A stretch of DNA of 64,000 bases. It comes from JADKAV01 sp037045455 (GTDB lineage Bacteria > Actinomycetota > Actinomycetes > S36-B12 > UBA10799). The notes under the pieces are model-generated. The model was not told where the DNA came from and made no database searches. It saw nothing but the letters and a program-made list of their open reading frames with translations. Both the position numbers and the translations under genes were made by a program. This document shows positions 42,273-51,295 of the stretch, piece after piece (positions within the stretch are counted from its first letter, which is position 1; each line of letters begins with the position of its first letter). Where the stretch lies: contig JBAOIN010000016.1 in the NCBI GenBank assembly GCA_037045455.1, forward strand, positions 62,001-126,000. Direction: 5' to 3'.

Positions 42273-42633
42273 ATGGAAGCCAGGGCCTGTGCACGCTACG
42301 TGCGCGTGACGCCCATGAAGGCGCGTCGGGTGGTCGACCTCATCCGGGGTCTGCCGACGGACGAGGCGCAGGCGATTCTGCGGTTCGCGCCGCAGGCCGC
42401 CAGCGAGCCGGTGGGCAAGGTGCTCGACAGCGCCATCGCCAACGCCACGAACAACCACAGTCTCGACCCGAACGACCTGTTCGTGTCCGAGATCTACGTC
42501 GATGAGGGTCCGACCATGAAGCGCTTCCGCCCGCGGGCGCGTGGATCGGCGAGCCGCATCCGCAAGCGCACCAGTCACATCACAGTGGTCGTCGCGTCGC
42601 GTACAGCGGCCGCGACCGAAGGGAAGGAGGTGA
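42273..42633 (+). CDS. rplV: 50S ribosomal protein L22 (probable frame break near end)
   Basis: The core ARYVRVTPMKARRVVDLIRG to RTSHITVVV is complete. As printed, the frame runs on to 42695, 58 bases into rpsC. If one base is removed near 42598 (in GCGTCGCGTACA) the gene instead stops at TGA 42631, four bases before the rpsC start, with a basic end PRPKGRR and 119 residues. That arrangement is more normal, so I prefer it. L22 extends into the exit tunnel. Confidence 0.85.
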
Positions 42634-42637
42634 GCCA

Positions 42638-43487
42638 GTGGGTCAGAAAGTACACCCGCACGGTTTCCGGCTCGGTGTCACGAGCGAATACGTGACCCGC
42701 TGGTTCACCGACAGCACGAAGCCCGGTCAGCGTTACGCCGACTACGTGGCCGAGGACGTCAAGATCCGTCGGCTGCTGTCCGAGGGCATGGAGCGCGCAG
42801 GCATCTCCAAGGTGGAGATCGAGCGCACCCGTGACCGGGTCATCATCTACATCCACACCGCGCGCCCGGGCATCGTGATCGGCCGCAAGGGTGCCGAGGC
42901 CGAGCGCCTGCGTGCCGAGCTCGAGAAGCTCACGGGCAAGCAGGTGCAGCTGAACATCCTCGAGGTGAAGAACCCCGAGGTCGACGCCCAGCTCGTCGCC
43001 CAGGGCATCGCTGAGCAGCTGTCCAGCCGCGTCTCCTTCCGGCGCGCGATGCGCAAGGGCATGCAGTCCGCGCAGCGCGCCGGCGCGCAGGGCATCCGGG
43101 TGCAGGTCTCCGGCCGCCTCGGCGGCGCGGAGATGAGCCGCACCGAGTTCTACCGCGAGGGCCGGGTCCCGCTGCACACGCTGCGCGCGGACATCGACTT
43201 CGGGTTCTACGAGGCGCGCACCACCTTCGGCCGCATCGGCGTCAAGGTGTGGATCTACCACGGTGAGGTCTCGACCGACCGGGCCGAGCGCGAGCAGCAG
43301 CGCCAGGCGCGCCTGCAGCGTTCCGGTTCGCCGGGCCGTGGCCGCCGTGACCGCGAGTGGCCGTGGTGACCGCGACCGCGGGGACCGTGGCGACCGTGGT
43401 GACCGCGGCGCTCGCAACACGGAGCGGGAGGCTCCGGCCTGCTGCCGAGGCGCCCGCCGAGACCCCGGCTGCCGAGCGGAGGCCTGA
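42638..43487 (+). CDS. rpsC: 30S ribosomal protein S3 (breaks in C-terminal tail)
   Basis: GTG start after GGAGGTGAGCC. Residues 1-235 are unbroken: GQKVHPHGFRLGV, the KH domain with PGIVIGRKGAEAERLR, and IDFGFYEARTTFGRIGVKVWIYHG. The tail is rich in Arg/Asp/Gly repeats (GDRGDRGDRG) and then Ala/Pro/Glu. Extra bases near 43358 and 43440 and a two-base extra near 43481 join these stretches to the TGA at 43485, about 281 residues. The repair of a low-complexity tail is less certain than elsewhere. Confidence 0.9.
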
Positions 43488-43488
43488 C

Positions 43489-43910
43489 ATGTTGATTCCC
43501 CGCAGAGTGAAGCACCGCAAGCAGCACCACCCGAAGCGCAGCGGTAACGGCCAAGGGCGGCACCAAGGTCGCGTTCGGCGACTGGGGCCTGCAGGCGGTC
43601 GAGCCGGCCTACGTGACGAACCGGCAGATCGAGGCGGCGCGTATCGCGATGACCCGCCACATCAAGCGTGGCGGCAAGGTCTGGATCAACATCTACCCGG
43701 ACCGTCCGCTGACCAAGAAGCCGGCCGAGACCCGCATGGGTTCCGGCAAGGGCTCGCCGGAGTGGTGGGTCGCCAACGTCAAGCCGGGTCGGGTCATGTT
43801 CGAGCTGACCTACCCCAACGAGCATGATCGCGCAGGAGGCACTGCAGCGCGCAGCCCACAAGCTGCCGATGAAGTGCAAGATCGTGCGGCGCGAAGTGAG
43901 TGAGGACTGA
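43489..43910 (+). CDS. rplP: 50S ribosomal protein L16 (two frame breaks)
   Basis: 139 residues after removing bases near 43549 (restoring SGNAKGGTKVAFGDWG) and 43824 (restoring YPNEMIAQEALQRAA). MGSGKGSPEWWVANVKPGR is the segment near the A-site tRNA. GGAGG lies 7 bases before the ATG; the stop overlaps rpmC as TGATG. Confidence 0.94.
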
Positions 43911-44135
43911 TGCCTGCGACCGAAGACCGAGGAGTTGCGGCTGCTGAGCAACGACGACCTCGTGGCCCGGCTGAAGGAGAACAAGGAGGAGCTGTTCAAC
44001 CTCCGGTTCCAGTCCGCCACCGGCCAGTTGGAGAACCACGGCCGCCTGCGTGCGGTCAAGAAGGACATCGCTCGCATCTACACGATCATGCGTGAGCGCG
44101 AGCTGGGCATTACGAATGACGAGGTCGTGGCATGA
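43910..44135 (+). CDS. rpmC: 50S ribosomal protein L29 (one frame break)
   Basis: 74 residues after removing one base near 43922 (restoring MPATKTEELRLLS). LKENKEELFNLRFQSATGQLENH is the helical hairpin at the tunnel exit. The stop overlaps the rpsQ start by ATGA. Confidence 0.92.
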
Positions 44136-44420
44136 GTGAGCAAGCCGCCGCTGAAGAGACCGCGCAGTCGCGCGGGTTCCGCAAGGTCCTGTCAGGGCCT
44201 GGTGGTCAGCGACAAGATGGACAAGACCGTCGTGGTCGCCGTCGAGGACCGGTTCAAGCACCCGCTGTACGGCAAGGTCGTGCGGCGCACCAGCCGGCTG
44301 AAGGCACACGACGAGAACAACGAGTGTGGCGTGGGTGACCGCGTCGAGCTCATGGAGACCCGCCCGACCTCTGCCACCAAGCGGTGGCGGGTCGTGCAGA
44401 TCCTGGAGAAGGCGAAGTAA
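44132..44420 (+). CDS. rpsQ: 30S ribosomal protein S17 (one frame break)
   Basis: 95 residues after removing one base near 44196 (restoring RKVLQGLVVSDKMDKTVVV). A short acidic N-terminal extension precedes the OB fold. Ends VVQILEKAK. Binds helix 11 of 16S rRNA. Confidence 0.92.
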
Positions 44421-44422
44421 TC

Positions 44423-44792
44423 ATGATCCAGCAGGAGTCCCGCCTGCGGGTCGCCGACAACACCGGCGCCAAGGAGCTGCTGTGCATCCGCGTGCTCGGC
44501 GGTTCGGGCCGGCGCTACGCCGGCATCGGTGACGTCATCGTCGCCACCGTCAAGGACGCGATCCCCGGCGGCTCGGCCAAGAAGGGCGAGGTCGTGAAGG
44601 CAGTGGTGGTGCGCACCACCAAGCAGAAGCGCCGTCCCGACGGCTCGCTACATCCGCTTCGACGAGAACGCCGCAGTCATCCTCAAGGGTGACGGCGAGC
44701 CGCGCGGAACCCGCATCTTCGGCCCGGTCGGCCGCGAACTGCGCGACAAGAAGTTCATGAAGATCATCTCGCTGGCACCGGAGGTGCTGTGA
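44423..44792 (+). CDS. rplN: 50S ribosomal protein L14 (one frame break)
   Basis: 122 residues after removing one C near 44649 (restoring RPDGSYIRFDENAAVIL). ESRLRVADNTGAKELLCIRVLGG starts the protein; IFGPVGRELR and FMKIISLAPEVL end it. Contacts S12-side bridges and silencing factors. TGATG overlap with rplX. Confidence 0.94.
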
Positions 44793-45148
44793 TGGCAGCG
44801 CGTGAAGATCCGCAAGGGCGACACCGTCCAGGTGATCGCCGGCAAGGACAAGGGCACGACCGGCCAGCGTGCTGGTCGTCGACCCGGACAACGCAGCGGG
44901 TGATCGTCGAGGGTGTCAACCGCGTCGTGAAGCACGACCAAGGTCGGGCCAGGGGGACCGGGGCGCCAAGACCGGCGGTCTGATCCACACCGAGGCCCCG
45001 ATCCACGTCTCCAACGTGATGCTCGTGGACGAGGACGGCAAGGCGACCCGCGTGGGTTCGCGCCGCGAGTCCGGTGGAGAAGCGCCGCGCCGATGGCACG
45101 ACCTACGAAGCGAACGCGGCGGGTGCGAGTGGCCCGCCGGACAGGTAA
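44792..45148 (+). CDS. rplX: 50S ribosomal protein L24 (six frame breaks)
   Basis: 116 residues after six single-base removals near 44801, 44872, 44902, 44936, 44947 and 45074. VKIRKGDTVQVIAGKDKGTTG is the KOW motif and GAKTGGLIHTEAPIHVSNVML the core. With six breaks in 357 bases it has the highest density in the window. Confidence 0.88.
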
Positions 45149-45157
45149 GGACATCGC

Positions 45158-45729
45158 ATGAGCACCGCGACTGCGAACGACCGGACCGCGCATGAAGCAG
45201 CGGTACAACGACGAGATCAAGGCGGCGCTGCAAGCGAGCAGCTCGGCCTGGACCAACGTCATGCAGGTGCCCACGGTGACCAAGGTCGTGGTGAACATGG
45301 GTGTCGGTGACGCCGCCCGCGACAGCAAGCTGATCGACGGTGCCGTCGCGCGACCTGGCCACCATCACCGGCCAGAAGCCGCAGGTCACCAAGGCCCGCA
45401 AGTCCATCGCGCAGTTCAAGCTGCGCGAGGGTCAGCCGATCGGTGCGCACACCACCCTGCGCGGCGACCGGATGTGGGAGTTCCTGGACCGGCTGATGTC
45501 GGTGGCGCTGCCCCGCATCCGTGACTTCCGCGGCCTGTCGCCGCGGCAGTTCGACGGCCGGGGCAACTACACCTTCGGCCTCACGGAGCAGGTCATGTTC
45601 CCCGAGGTCGATCAGGACAACATCGACCGCCGCCGCGGCATGGACGTGACCATCGTGACCAGCGCGACCGACGACGAGGGCGGCCGCGCGCTGCTCACGC
45701 TGCTCGGCATGCCGTTCAAGGAGAGCTGA
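45158..45729 (+). CDS. rplE: 50S ribosomal protein L5 (two frame breaks)
   Basis: 189 residues after removing bases near 45190 (restoring TAMKQRYNDEI) and 45350 (restoring GAVADLATITGQKP). Binds 5S rRNA in the central protuberance. YTFGLTEQVMFPEVDQD is typical. ATG 45158 follows AGGTAAGGAC. Confidence 0.93.
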
Positions 45730-45730
45730 T

Positions 45731-45919
45731 ATGGCCAAGAAGGCACTGATCGAGAAGTCGCAGCAAGAAGCCGAAGTTCAAGGTGCGCGCCTACACCCGC
45801 TGCACGCCGGTGTGGCCGGCCGCACTCCGTCTACCGCAAGTTCGGGCTGTGCCGCGATCTGCTTGCGGGAGATGGCCCACCGCGGCGAACTGCCCGGCGT
45901 GACCAAGAGCTCCTGGTAG
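45731..45919 (+). CDS. rpsN: 30S ribosomal protein S14, zinc type (three frame breaks)
   Basis: 61 residues after removing three bases near 45764, 45806 and 45860. The restored protein has the CxxC...CxxC zinc ribbon (CTRCGRPHSVYRKFGLCRIC), the short zinc-binding form of S14. Because three shifts cancel, start and stop share a frame but the printed middle is nonsense. Confidence 0.92.
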   Translation: MAKKALIEKSQQEAEVQGARLHPLHAGVAGRTPSTASSGCAAICLREMAHRGELPGVTKSSW

Positions 45920-45982
45920 CCACCGACCCCGAACCGCCGCAGGTCCGCACGGAAACCACGGCGAGAAAGAAGTAGACCGACA

Positions 45983-46384
45983 ATGAGCATGACCGACCCG
46001 ATCGCAGACATGTTGACCCGTCTGCGCAACGCCAGTGCGGCGCACCACGATGAGGTGGCGATGCCGCACTCGAAGATCAAAGAGGGGATCGCCAACGATC
46101 CTCAAGTCCGAGGGCTACGTCGCGGACGTGCGCACCGAGGACGCCACGGTGGGCCGCACGCTCATCGTCGACCTCAAGTACGGGCCGAACCGCGAGCGTT
46201 CCATCTCCGGTGTGCGCCGGGTGAGCAAGCCCGGGTCTGCGGGTCTACGCCAAGCGTGGCGACATGCCGCGGGTGCTCGGTGGTCTGGGCATCGCGATCA
46301 TCTCCACCTCGTCGGGTCTGCTGACCGACCGACAGGCCGAGTCAGAAGGGCGTGGGCGGGGAAGTCCTCGCCTACGTCTGGTAA
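45983..46384 (+). CDS. rpsH: 30S ribosomal protein S8 (three frame breaks)
   Basis: 132 residues after removing bases near 46099, 46232 and 46344. MTDPIADMLTRLRNA starts the protein and ISTSSGLLTDRQA ... GGEVLAYVW ends it. Binds helix 21 of 16S rRNA and is the usual translational repressor of the spc operon. Confidence 0.93.
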
Positions 46385-46396
46385 CGGAGGCCTGAC

Positions 46397-46943
46397 ATGT
46401 CGCGCATTGGTAAGAATCCCGTTCCCGTGCCCAGCCGGCGTCACCGTCGACATCGCGGGTCAGGACCGTCACCGTGAAGGGCCCGAAGGGCACTCTGAAC
46501 CTCACGCGGTCTCCGAGCCGATCGTGGTCGAGCCGCAACGACGCCGGTGAGATCGAGGTGACCCGCCCCAACGACGAGCGCCGCAGCAAGTCGCTGCACG
46601 GCTTGAGCCGCACGCTGATCGCCAACATGGTGACCGGTGTGACCGAGGGCTACAGCAAGACCCTGGAGATCTCCGGTACCGGTTACCGCGTGGTCCCCAA
46701 GGGTCAGGGCCTGGAGTTCTCGCTGGGCTTCAGCCACCCGGTGCAGGTCGACGCCCCGGAGGGCATCACGTTTACCAGGTCGAGGGCCCCACGAAGTTCA
46801 CCGTGTCGGGCACCGACAAGCAGTTGGTCGGCGAGGTGGCTGCGAACATCCGCAAGCTGCGCAAGCCCGACCCGTACAAGGCCAAGGGCATCCGGTACTC
46901 CGGCGAGGTCATTCGCCGCAAGGCCGGGAAGGCAGGTAAGTAA
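46397..46943 (+). CDS. rplF: 50S ribosomal protein L6 (five frame breaks)
   Basis: 181 residues after repair. Single extra bases near 46434, 46460 and 46534, and two-base extras near 46509 (restoring LTVSEPIVVE) and 46777 (restoring ITFTVEGPTKFTVSG). The two last could also be read as single deletions, but removal of two bases gives the better family match. Ends GIRYSGEVIRRKAGKAGK. Confidence 0.92.
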
Positions 46944-47327
46944 TGAGCAACGTCATCACCAAGCTCGGCTCGGGCTCCAAGCGTTCAGTCGCCCGCAGCC
47001 GCCGGCACTCCCGAGTGCGCAAGAAGGTCACCGGCACTGCCGAGCGGCCGCGTCTGGTGGTGTTCCGGTCCACCCGGCACATCGAGGCGCAGATCGTCGA
47101 CGACGCGAAGGGCCACACGCTGGCCTCCGCGTCGACGATGGAGGCCGACGTGCGTGCCGCCGAGGGCGACAAGACCGCCAAGGCCGCAGCGCGTCGGCAA
47201 GCTGCTCGGCGACCGGGCGAAGGCCGCCGGCATTTCCAAGGTGGTGTTCGACCGCGGCGGCAACCGCTACCACGGTCGCATCGCCGCAGTCGCCGACGGT
47301 GCCCGCGAAGCCGGCCTGGAGTTCTAG
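46943..47327 (+). CDS. rplR: 50S ribosomal protein L18 (one frame break)
   Basis: 127 residues after removing one C near 47194 (restoring KAARVGKLLGDRAKAAG or close to it). RPRLVVFRSTRHIEAQIVDD and VVFDRGGNRYHGRIAAVADGAREAGLEF identify this 5S rRNA-binding protein. ATG overlaps the rplF stop. Confidence 0.93.
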
Positions 47328-47334
47328 GAGAAGC

Positions 47335-47907
47335 ATGAATCAGAATCGTTCGGGCCGGGACCGTCGCGACGGCGGCCGAGGCGCAGAGAAGTCGCAGTAC
47401 ATCGAGCGCGTGGTGACCATCAACCGCGTCGCCAAGGTCGTCAAGGGTGGCCGCCGGTTCAGCTTCACCGCGCTGGTGGTCGTGGGCGACGGCGACGGCA
47501 TGGTCGGTGTCGGCTACGGCAAGGCCAAGGAGGTGCCGGCCGCGATCGCCAAGGGCGTCGAGGAAGCCAAGAAGCACTTCTTCAAGGTCCCGCGTATCCA
47601 GGGCACGATCCCGCACCCCATCACCGGTGAGGACAGTGCCGGGGTTGTGCTGCTGCGTCCGGCGTCGCCGGGTACCGGTGTCATCGCCGGTGGTCCGGTG
47701 CGTGCCGTGCTGGAGTGCGCCGGCGTCCACGACGTGCTGAGCAAGTCGCTGGGGTCGGACAACGCGCTGAACATCGTGCGCGCGACCGTCAAGGCCCTGC
47801 AGGAGCTCGAGCGTCCCGAGGAGGTGGCCGCCCGCCGCGGTCTGCCGCTGGAGGACGTCGCGCCGGCCGCGCTGCTGCGTGCCCAGTCCGCCGGACAGGG
47901 GGCCTGA
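47335..47907 (+). CDS. rpsE: 30S ribosomal protein S5
   Basis: 190 residues, unbroken. YIERVVTINRVAKVVKGGRRFSF, GYGKAKEVPAAIAKG and GGPVRAVLECAGVHDVLSKSLGS are canonical; the last region is involved in decoding fidelity. From here to 56.4 kb no frame break is seen. Confidence 0.97.
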   Translation: MNQNRSGRDRRDGGRGAEKSQYIERVVTINRVAKVVKGGRRFSFTALVVVGDGDGMVGVGYGKAKEVPAAIAKGVEEAKKHFFKVPRIQGTIPHPITGEDSAGVVLLRPASPGTGVIAGGPVRAVLECAGVHDVLSKSLGSDNALNIVRATVKALQELERPEEVAARRGLPLEDVAPAALLRAQSAGQGA

Positions 47908-47911
47908 GGTC

Positions 47912-48094
47912 ATGGCAACGCTGAAAGTGACCCAGACCCGCTCGCCGATCGGCGGCACGGCGAACCAGCGCGCGACGCTGAAGTCGCTGGGCCTGCGCAA
48001 GATCGGGCAGACCGTTGAGATCGAGGACCGTCCCGAGTTGCGGGGCATGGTCAACACCGTCATCCACCTGGTGTCGGTTGAGGAGAGTGAATGA
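47912..48094 (+). CDS. rpmD: 50S ribosomal protein L30
   Basis: 60 residues. ATLKVTQTRSPIGGTANQRATLKSLGLRK is the typical bacterial short form. Four bases separate it from rpsE and one base from rplO. Confidence 0.96.
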   Translation: MATLKVTQTRSPIGGTANQRATLKSLGLRKIGQTVEIEDRPELRGMVNTVIHLVSVEESE

Positions 48095-48095
48095 C

Positions 48096-48536
48096 ATGAC
48101 GCTCAAGGTGCATCACCTGCGTCCGGCACCCGGCGCCAAGACCGCCAAGACCCGCAAGGGTCGCGGTGAGGCGTCGAAGGGCAAGACCGCCGGCCGCGGC
48201 ACGAAGGGCGCAAAGGCCCGCAACAACATCCGCGCCTCGTTCGAGGGTGGTCAGACCCCGCTGCACATGCGGCTGCCCAAGCTGCGTGGCTTCAAAAGCC
48301 CGAACAAGGTCGAGTTCCAGGTCGTCAACCTGGCCCAGCTGCAGACCCTGTTCCCGCAAGGAGGCGAGGTGACCAAGGAGTCGCTGGTCGCCAAGGGCGC
48401 GGTCCGGAAGAACAAGCCCGTCAAGGTGCTCGGCAACGGCGACATCTCCGTCGCAGTGCAGGTCACCGGTGTGGACGCTGCGTCGGCTTCGGCCAAGAGC
48501 AAGATCGAGGCTGCGGGCGGGTCGGTTACCGTCTGA
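48096..48536 (+). CDS. rplO: 50S ribosomal protein L15
   Basis: 146 residues, unbroken. HHLRPAPGAKTAKTRKGRG and GGQTPLHMRLPKLRGFK are characteristic. In most bacteria secY follows directly; here a terminator, a toxin-antitoxin pair on the other strand and a new promoter region intervene. Confidence 0.97.
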   Translation: MTLKVHHLRPAPGAKTAKTRKGRGEASKGKTAGRGTKGAKARNNIRASFEGGQTPLHMRLPKLRGFKSPNKVEFQVVNLAQLQTLFPQGGEVTKESLVAKGAVRKNKPVKVLGNGDISVAVQVTGVDAASASAKSKIEAAGGSVTV

Positions 48537-48549
48537 GATTCGTTTCGCG

Positions 48550-48581
48550 AAGGGCCGCTGGGTGAACCCGGCGGCCCTTTT
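48550..48581 (+). terminator. Intrinsic terminator after rplO
   Basis: AAGGGCCGCTGGG pairs with CCCGGCGGCCCTT (12 of 13 pairs plus a G-T) over a four-base loop and runs into TTTT. This is the clearest intrinsic terminator in the window and separates the spc cluster from secY. Confidence 0.85.
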
Positions 48582-48672
48582 CGACTAAGCCCAATGACCC
48601 GGGCCGAGACCAGGTCCCTGAGCGAAATGGCGTTTCCGGGCATCGGCTCGAGGTTTGCGAATGGGGGCAGCG

Positions 48673-48900
48673 TCAGCCTGCTTTGCGTTCCAGGCGCTCG
48701 GCGATCCACACCTTGATCAGGGCTTGCCTGGAGATGCCGAGGCGGTCGGCCTCCCGGTCCATGGAGCTGACCATCCATGCCGGGAAGTCGACGTTGACCC
48801 GCCGAGGTTCTTGGTTGATCCGGCGTGCGGAGTCCCAGGCGATGACGTCGCTGACGTCCTCGCCCGCGTCGAAGCGCTTGTCGAGTTCAGTTGTCTTCAT
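48673..48900 (-). CDS. brnA: BrnA-like antitoxin
   Basis: A 75-residue protein. The second half, EPRRVNVDFPAWMVSSMDREADRLGISRQALIKVWIAERL, has the ribbon-helix-helix pattern of the BrnA/CopG antitoxins; I list it in shorter form as RVNVDFPAWMVSSMDREAD. The N-terminal part binds the toxin. The start overlaps the toxin gene by 14 bases, toxin first, the usual BrnT-BrnA order. It probably represses its own operon. Confidence 0.88.
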   Translation of the reverse strand: MKTTELDKRFDAGEDVSDVIAWDSARRINQEPRRVNVDFPAWMVSSMDREADRLGISRQALIKVWIAERLERKAG

Positions 48901-49153
48901 ATCTGGCGACCTCCTCCTGGCGGGCCGGTCTGATCGAGATGATGCGGATGCTCTCCCCGCGGTAGGTGATGATTGCAGCCCAGGCAGTCTGCCCGATCCG
49001 ACCCACCACGAGGTACCGCGGTTCGCCTTCGGTGCGGGCCGGTGCTTCGATAGCGGCGGGGTCGGACCAGAGTTCCTGTCCGGCTACGAAGTCGATCCCG
49101 TGCTTGGCCAGGTTGGCCGCGCTCTTGGCGGGGTCGAACTCGAAGGCTGACAT
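48887..49153 (-). CDS. brnT: BrnT-like ribonuclease toxin
   Basis: An 88-residue RelE-fold toxin. FEFDPAKSAANLAKHGIDF is the diagnostic BrnT start (F-D-P-x-K-x-x-x-N-x-x-K-H-G-I-x-F), and RIISIRPARQEEVARYE holds the catalytic arginine region near the C-terminus. BrnT cleaves RNA and stops translation until neutralised by BrnA. The pair is antisense between rplO and secY. Confidence 0.9.
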   Translation of the reverse strand: MSAFEFDPAKSAANLAKHGIDFVAGQELWSDPAAIEAPARTEGEPRYLVVGRIGQTAWAAIITYRGESIRIISIRPARQEEVARYEDN

Positions 49154-49433
49154 CAGGCATCACGATACCCGCGACTGTGCTGAAAAGGTATAGAAGTTAT
49201 CCTTCGAGCGCGCAGTACGAGGGGTTCGACCCGCCTGACGGAGCCACCTGCCGTTGTGCGCCCTGTCCCAGTTCAACACCGTTAACCACGGCCGCTTCTG
49301 CGTCGGTCACAAACAATGTTAAATGCGCGCGCATGGCCGTCGCGGCTGCCGCGCCGCCGAGCTCACCGCCCTTGCTACCCTCAGGGGCAGTACCGCCTGA
49401 TTTCGCATGCGCTTCACCGCGCGAGGAGGATCT
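49154..49433. promoter_or_regulatory. brnT / secY divergent regulatory region
   Basis: 280 gene-free bases. On the minus strand a TATCGT lies about 22 bases before brnT. The stretch AAAAGGTATAGAAGTTAT (49183-49200) and GTTAACC / CAATGTTAAAT near 49281 and 49314 are AT-rich islands that could hold promoters for either side. GAGGAGG at 49423-49429 is the secY ribosome site. Confidence 0.4.
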
Positions 49434-50732
49434 TTGCTATCGCAGTTCGCAGCAGCGTTCCGTACCCCGGACCTGCGCAATAAGATCCTGTTCACGCTGG
49501 GCCTGATCGCGATCTACCGCGTCGGCGCCACGGTCCCCACACCGGGCGTGGACTCCACCGCGATCCGTGACTGCCTCTCGCTGGTGCAAGGCAACTCGTT
49601 CTACGGCCTGATCAACCTGTTCAGCGGTGGTGCGCTGCTGCAACTGAGCGTCTTTGCGCTGGGCATCATGCCCTACATCACGGCCAGCATCATCATCCAG
49701 CTGCTGACCGTGGTGATCCCGCGGCTGGAGGCGCTGCGCAAAGAAGGTCAGTCCGGTCAGGCCAAGATGACGCAGTACACGCGCTACTTGACGATCGCGC
49801 TGTCGGTCCTGCAGGCCACCGCGTTCATCTCGTTGGCCCGCACGCCGGGGCAGTTGTTCCAGGGCTGTGACCAGAACCTGATCCCGAACCAGTCGGTCCC
49901 GCTGATCCTGACGATGGTCCTGTGCATGACCGCCGGTGCCGCCGTTCTGATGTGGTTCGGAGAGCTCATCACCGACCGTGGCGTCGGCAACGGTATGTCG
50001 CTGCTCATCTTCGTGTCGATCATCGCCGGCATGCCCGGACAGTTCTACGAGATCTACACCACCCGCGGCGCGTTCGTCCTGGTCATGACCCTGGCCGTCG
50101 GTGTGGTCATCATCGGCGCGGTGGTCTACGTGGAGCAGGCGCAGCGCCGGATCCCTGTGCAGTACGCCAAGAAGATGGTCGGTTCCCGGCTGATGGGCGG
50201 AGCGAGTACGTACATCCCGCTGAAGGTCAACATGGCGGGTGTGATCCCGGTCATCTTCGCGTCCTCGTTGCTGTACATCCCACAGCTGCTCGCGACGGTC
50301 AGCGGGAACACGAACTCCGACTGGGGAATCTGGATCCAGCGCAATCTGAGCAAGGGCACCGAGCCGCTGTACGTGCTGTTCTACATCGCGATGATCATCT
50401 TCTTCGCGTACTTCTACGTCTCGATCACGTTCAACCCGGTCGAGGTCAGCGACAACATGAAGAAGTACGGCGGCTTCATCCCCGGCATCCGGGCCGGCAA
50501 GCCCACCGAGCAGTACCTCAGTTACGTGCTGAGCCGGCTGACGTTCCCGGGCTCGATCTATCTGGCGATCATCGCGATCATCCCGCTCTATGCGTTCGGG
50601 GCATTGGGCGTCGGGCAGAGATTCATCTTCGGTGGCACGTCGCTGCTGATCATGGTGGGTGTCGGCCTGGATACGGTGAAACAGATCGAGGCACAACTGC
50701 AGCAACGTAGCTACGAAGGGTTCTTGCGCTGA
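49434..50732 (+). CDS. secY: Preprotein translocase subunit SecY
   Basis: A 432-residue, ten-helix channel protein. TTG 49434 gives the normal actinobacterial N-terminus (LSQFAAAFRTPDLRNKILFTLG) and lies 4 bases after GAGGAGG; ATG 49407 is the alternative. TPGVDSTAIRD, the plug region, ITASIIIQLLTVVIP and QAQRRIPVQYAKK (SecA/ribosome loop) are as expected. TGATG overlap with adk. No frame break. Confidence 0.95.
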   Translation: MLSQFAAAFRTPDLRNKILFTLGLIAIYRVGATVPTPGVDSTAIRDCLSLVQGNSFYGLINLFSGGALLQLSVFALGIMPYITASIIIQLLTVVIPRLEALRKEGQSGQAKMTQYTRYLTIALSVLQATAFISLARTPGQLFQGCDQNLIPNQSVPLILTMVLCMTAGAAVLMWFGELITDRGVGNGMSLLIFVSIIAGMPGQFYEIYTTRGAFVLVMTLAVGVVIIGAVVYVEQAQRRIPVQYAKKMVGSRLMGGASTYIPLKVNMAGVIPVIFASSLLYIPQLLATVSGNTNSDWGIWIQRNLSKGTEPLYVLFYIAMIIFFAYFYVSITFNPVEVSDNMKKYGGFIPGIRAGKPTEQYLSYVLSRLTFPGSIYLAIIAIIPLYAFGALGVGQRFIFGGTSLLIMVGVGLDTVKQIEAQLQQRSYEGFLR

Positions 50733-51295
50733 TGCGAATCGTTCTCATGGGACCGCCCGGAGCGGGCAAGGGCACGCAGGCCGTCAAGATCGCTGACTCT
50801 TTGGGCGTGCCGCACATCTCGACCGGTGAGATCTTCCGGGCGAACCTGGCTGCGGGTACGCCGCTGGGCCTGGAAGCCAAGCGCTACATGGAGGCCGGCG
50901 AGTACGTGCCCGACGAGGTGACGAACTCGATGGTCGCTTCGCGGCTGGCCGAAGCGGACGCCGCGAACGGGTTCATCCTGGACGGTTACCCGCGCACCCT
51001 GGCCCAGGTCGGCGAGCTGGACGGCATCCTGAGCAGTCTGGGTACGCAACTCGACAAGGTCATCGAAATCACCGCTGACACCGACGAGGTCGTGGCCCGA
51101 CTACTGAACCGCGCGCAGGAGCAGGGCCGCGCCGACGACACCGAAGAGGTCATCCGCCGGCGCATGGATGTCTACGCCGAGCAGACCGAGCCGCTGGTCG
51201 CGGTGTACTCCGAAAAGGGCCTGCTCGTGAAGGTCGACGGGATGGGCACCATGGACGAGGTCACCAAGCGCCTGCTGGCCACGCTGGAGTCCTGA
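50732..51295 (+). CDS. adk: Adenylate kinase
   Basis: 187 residues, short form without the zinc lid. GPPGAGKGTQAVKIA is the P-loop, GFILDGYPRTLAQ the AMP-binding loop, and RADDTEEVIRRRMDVY the lid. Balances adenine nucleotides. Start and stop overlap secY and map by one base each. Confidence 0.96.
   Translation: MRIVLMGPPGAGKGTQAVKIADSLGVPHISTGEIFRANLAAGTPLGLEAKRYMEAGEYVPDEVTNSMVASRLAEADAANGFILDGYPRTLAQVGELDGILSSLGTQLDKVIEITADTDEVVARLLNRAQEQGRADDTEEVIRRRMDVYAEQTEPLVAVYSEKGLLVKVDGMGTMDEVTKRLLATLES

Noticed and set aside
42598..42695. C-terminal extension of L22 overlapping rpsC by 58 bases
   Set aside because: The extension is simply rpsC coding sequence in another frame; removing one base near 42598 gives a stop four bases before rpsC.
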